From JALVCQ01 sp964452325 (lineage in GTDB: Bacteria; Bacteroidota; Bacteroidia; JAADEI01; JALVCQ01), in the NCBI GenBank assembly GCA_964452325.1, contig CAYVLB010000046.1:1-14094 (forward strand): a DNA stretch of 14,094 bases. The letters are read 5' to 3'. Positions 12,538-14,094 of the stretch are shown one piece after another (the first letter of the stretch is position 1; each line of letters begins with the position of its first letter). The notes beneath the pieces are model-generated. The model did no database searches and was not told the DNA's origin. It saw only the letters and a list, made by a program, of their open reading frames with translations. A program made the position numbers and the translations under genes.

Positions 12538-14094
12538 ATGAAACATGTAATTCTTTTTTTCGCAATCGTATTGCTGGGATACCCATCCACCGCATCGCTT
12601 TTTGTTGAGAACTTTGATAATTATACACCGGGTGATCACATCACACAGGTGTCATCTGCTTTTGTCAAATGGAGCGCTTCGGCAGCCGATGCGATGATCA
12701 CCAATGAACAATTTTACAGCGACTCCAATGCCCTAAAACTAGAATCTACAGACAAAAACGGCGGGCCAACGGACGTGGTATTGATTTTCGATACTACCTC
12801 CAATAACCATTGGACTACTGGTCATGTAACTCTCCAAGTGCGTTTTTATGTAGCACCTGGAAAAGGAGCATATTACAATTTTCAAGGGGACCGTAATTGG
12901 GGCGCTTCGTTCCCGGTATCGGTATATTTTCTTGCCTCGGGGACCCTCAGTATTCGATCATCTGCTGGAGCTGTTTACACTGGAAGTTACCCCCAAGGGA
13001 AATGGTTCACAATGGGTTGGGATATTGATCTGACCTACAACCGATGGCAAGTATATATCGATACTTCCAACTCTTCCAATGTCTTTGACACAGCCTACCT
13101 ATTAGCCTCCTTTATGAACCCCACGAACAAGCTAGCGGGGATGGACCTTTACCCTTATGAGCCACAGACTGGTCAAGCCTTGTACTACATTGATGACATT
13201 GCGTTGAATTACCAGCCCCATCAACCCAAAAACCTCGATGCGGCATCGCTTGCAATTGACCTCCCAGCACACACCTTAGCCGGTAGCAAATGGCCGATTG
13301 CATTTAGTGTTCGAAACATAGGAACAACATCAATTCACACCCTCAAAGCCCAGTGGATCGTGGGCAATCAACAAGGTAGTCACACCTTCACGGGCCTTAA
13401 TATTACCCCTTTACAGACCCAACAACTCTCTTTTCCGGAGTGGCTGACGATGCCTGCGGGTACCCTGAATGCGCTGGTCGTCATCGACGAAGTCAATAAT
13501 CAGCCAGACAACGATGCATCCAACGACACCGTTGTTTTGACGATCCAAGCGGCCACACCAGCTGCCGATCGAAAAGTTTTTGTGGAAGAAGCTACAGGAA
13601 CCTGGTGTTCGTGGTGCGTTCGTGGAATTGTGATGATGGACCGGGCGCATACCCACTATGGTAATTTTTTTGTGGGAGTGGCAGTGCACAGTGGCGACCC
13701 GATGGAATATACTCCGCACAAACAATTCATATCGCCCAAAATTCCAGGTTATCCGGCAGTCGTTATCAATCGTGATTACGTGGGCGATCCACTCGACATT
13801 GAAGCCAAGCTGATCGAGGAAGCCCAAAAAGTACCCAATGCCAAAATATGGGTTGAGGATGCCTCAATTTATAATGATCAATTGGCGGTTACCGTCAAAA
13901 CCGAGTTCATCCACAACATGAGTCGTCCTAAACTGCTGGTCATAGTGTATGAAGACTCCGTCACTGGCACCGGCAGCGGTTATGCCCAACGCAATGCCTA
14001 TGCGGGCGGTAGGAACGGCCCCATGGGTGGCTACGAAAACAAGCCAGACCCCATCCCTGCCAGCCAAATGAAATATGACATGGTGTCACGGTAT
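12538..14094 (+). CDS. Omp28-related secreted protein with thioredoxin-like CXXC domain (partial, C-terminus beyond right edge)
   Basis: The open frame has no stop before the window end (519 residues visible). A signal peptide (about 1-19, MKHVILFFAIVLLGYPSTA) is followed by a jelly-roll/concanavalin-like domain (about 20-225; FVENFDNYTPGD at the front, YYIDDIALNY at the end), then a CARDB-like immunoglobulin-fold segment (about 231-337; FSVRNIG, NQPDNDASNDTV). From about 346 comes an Omp28-type thioredoxin-like domain: FVEEATGTWCSWCVRG (348-363) with C357-x-x-C360, a GYPAVVINRD segment (404-413) matching the cis-Pro loop, and a PASQMKYDMVSR segment at the edge resembling the family's closing motif. 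Such proteins often end in a T9SS sorting domain, which would lie beyond the window. The ATG at 12538 is preceded by GGAAG and a TAAATTTG box. Other proteins of this type are linked to fibronectin binding in Porphyromonas; I infer no function here. Confidence 0.82.
   Translation, partial: MKHVILFFAIVLLGYPSTASLFVENFDNYTPGDHITQVSSAFVKWSASAADAMITNEQFYSDSNALKLESTDKNGGPTDVVLIFDTTSNNHWTTGHVTLQVRFYVAPGKGAYYNFQGDRNWGASFPVSVYFLASGTLSIRSSAGAVYTGSYPQGKWFTMGWDIDLTYNRWQVYIDTSNSSNVFDTAYLLASFMNPTNKLAGMDLYPYEPQTGQALYYIDDIALNYQPHQPKNLDAASLAIDLPAHTLAGSKWPIAFSVRNIGTTSIHTLKAQWIVGNQQGSHTFTGLNITPLQTQQLSFPEWLTMPAGTLNALVVIDEVNNQPDNDASNDTVVLTIQAATPAADRKVFVEEATGTWCSWCVRGIVMMDRAHTHYGNFFVGVAVHSGDPMEYTPHKQFISPKIPGYPAVVINRDYVGDPLDIEAKLIEEAQKVPNAKIWVEDASIYNDQLAVTVKTEFIHNMSRPKLLVIVYEDSVTGTGSGYAQRNAYAGGRNGPMGGYENKPDPIPASQMKYDMVSRY

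Noticed and set aside
13411..13827. Minus-strand 138-codon ORF
   Set aside because: It is antisense to the Omp28-like gene, whose reading frame includes the CXXC domain; the minus-strand product has low-complexity His/Ile content and no start context.

Overview
This window looks like Bacteroidota chromosome. The signs are: TAnnTTTG promoter elements, partly with an upstream TTG or TTTG at the Bacteroidota spacing; DUF6089-type outer-membrane beta-barrels beside uppS and bamA; a type IX secretion (T9SS)-like C-terminal domain; an Omp28-like protein; and a lipoprotein with a beta-helix. I see no RNA genes, insertion sequences, phage genes or CRISPR array, and no gene-free stretch above 300 bases. 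Coding density is very high. I cannot place it below phylum level from this sequence.

Layout: everything diverges from a hub near 6.35-6.44 kb. Reading leftwards on the minus strand: a crotonase-fold enoyl-CoA hydratase/isomerase (5580-6347) overlaps a GT-B glycosyltransferase (4426-5589). After a 132-base spacer with candidate promoters come three consecutive DUF6089-like beta-barrel paralogues (3409-4293, 2551-3405, 1790-2566). A good promoter inside the end of the third leads to uppS (1016-1738) and then bamA, which starts within the uppS stop codon and runs off the left edge. This is an envelope cluster: UppS makes the C55 lipid carrier for cell-wall and surface glycans, BamA inserts outer-membrane barrels, and the DUF6089 proteins look like barrel clients.

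Reading rightwards on the plus strand: a GT2 glycosyltransferase with a long unassigned N-terminal region (6437-7816), a secreted protein with one CXXCH motif and a T9SS-like tail (7847-8674), a ComF-type phosphoribosyltransferase (8644-9381), a beta-helix lipoprotein (9414-10805), a NodB-type polysaccharide deacetylase (10805-11410), a membrane GT2 with a QxxRW motif (11386-12507), and a large Omp28-like protein with a CXXC motif (from 12538, running off the right edge).

The clearest structural regularity is in the promoters. Every plus-strand gene that does not overlap its predecessor has a TAnnTTTG box ending 22-27 bases before its ATG. In three of the four cases the first three bases of the box are the TAA stop codon of the preceding gene. 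The other points worth a second look are the tandem DUF6089 triplication, the overlapping deacetylase/GT2 pair, and the single-CXXCH secreted protein. I found no unmistakably new multi-gene system; most of this is envelope biogenesis, glycan and secretion genes.
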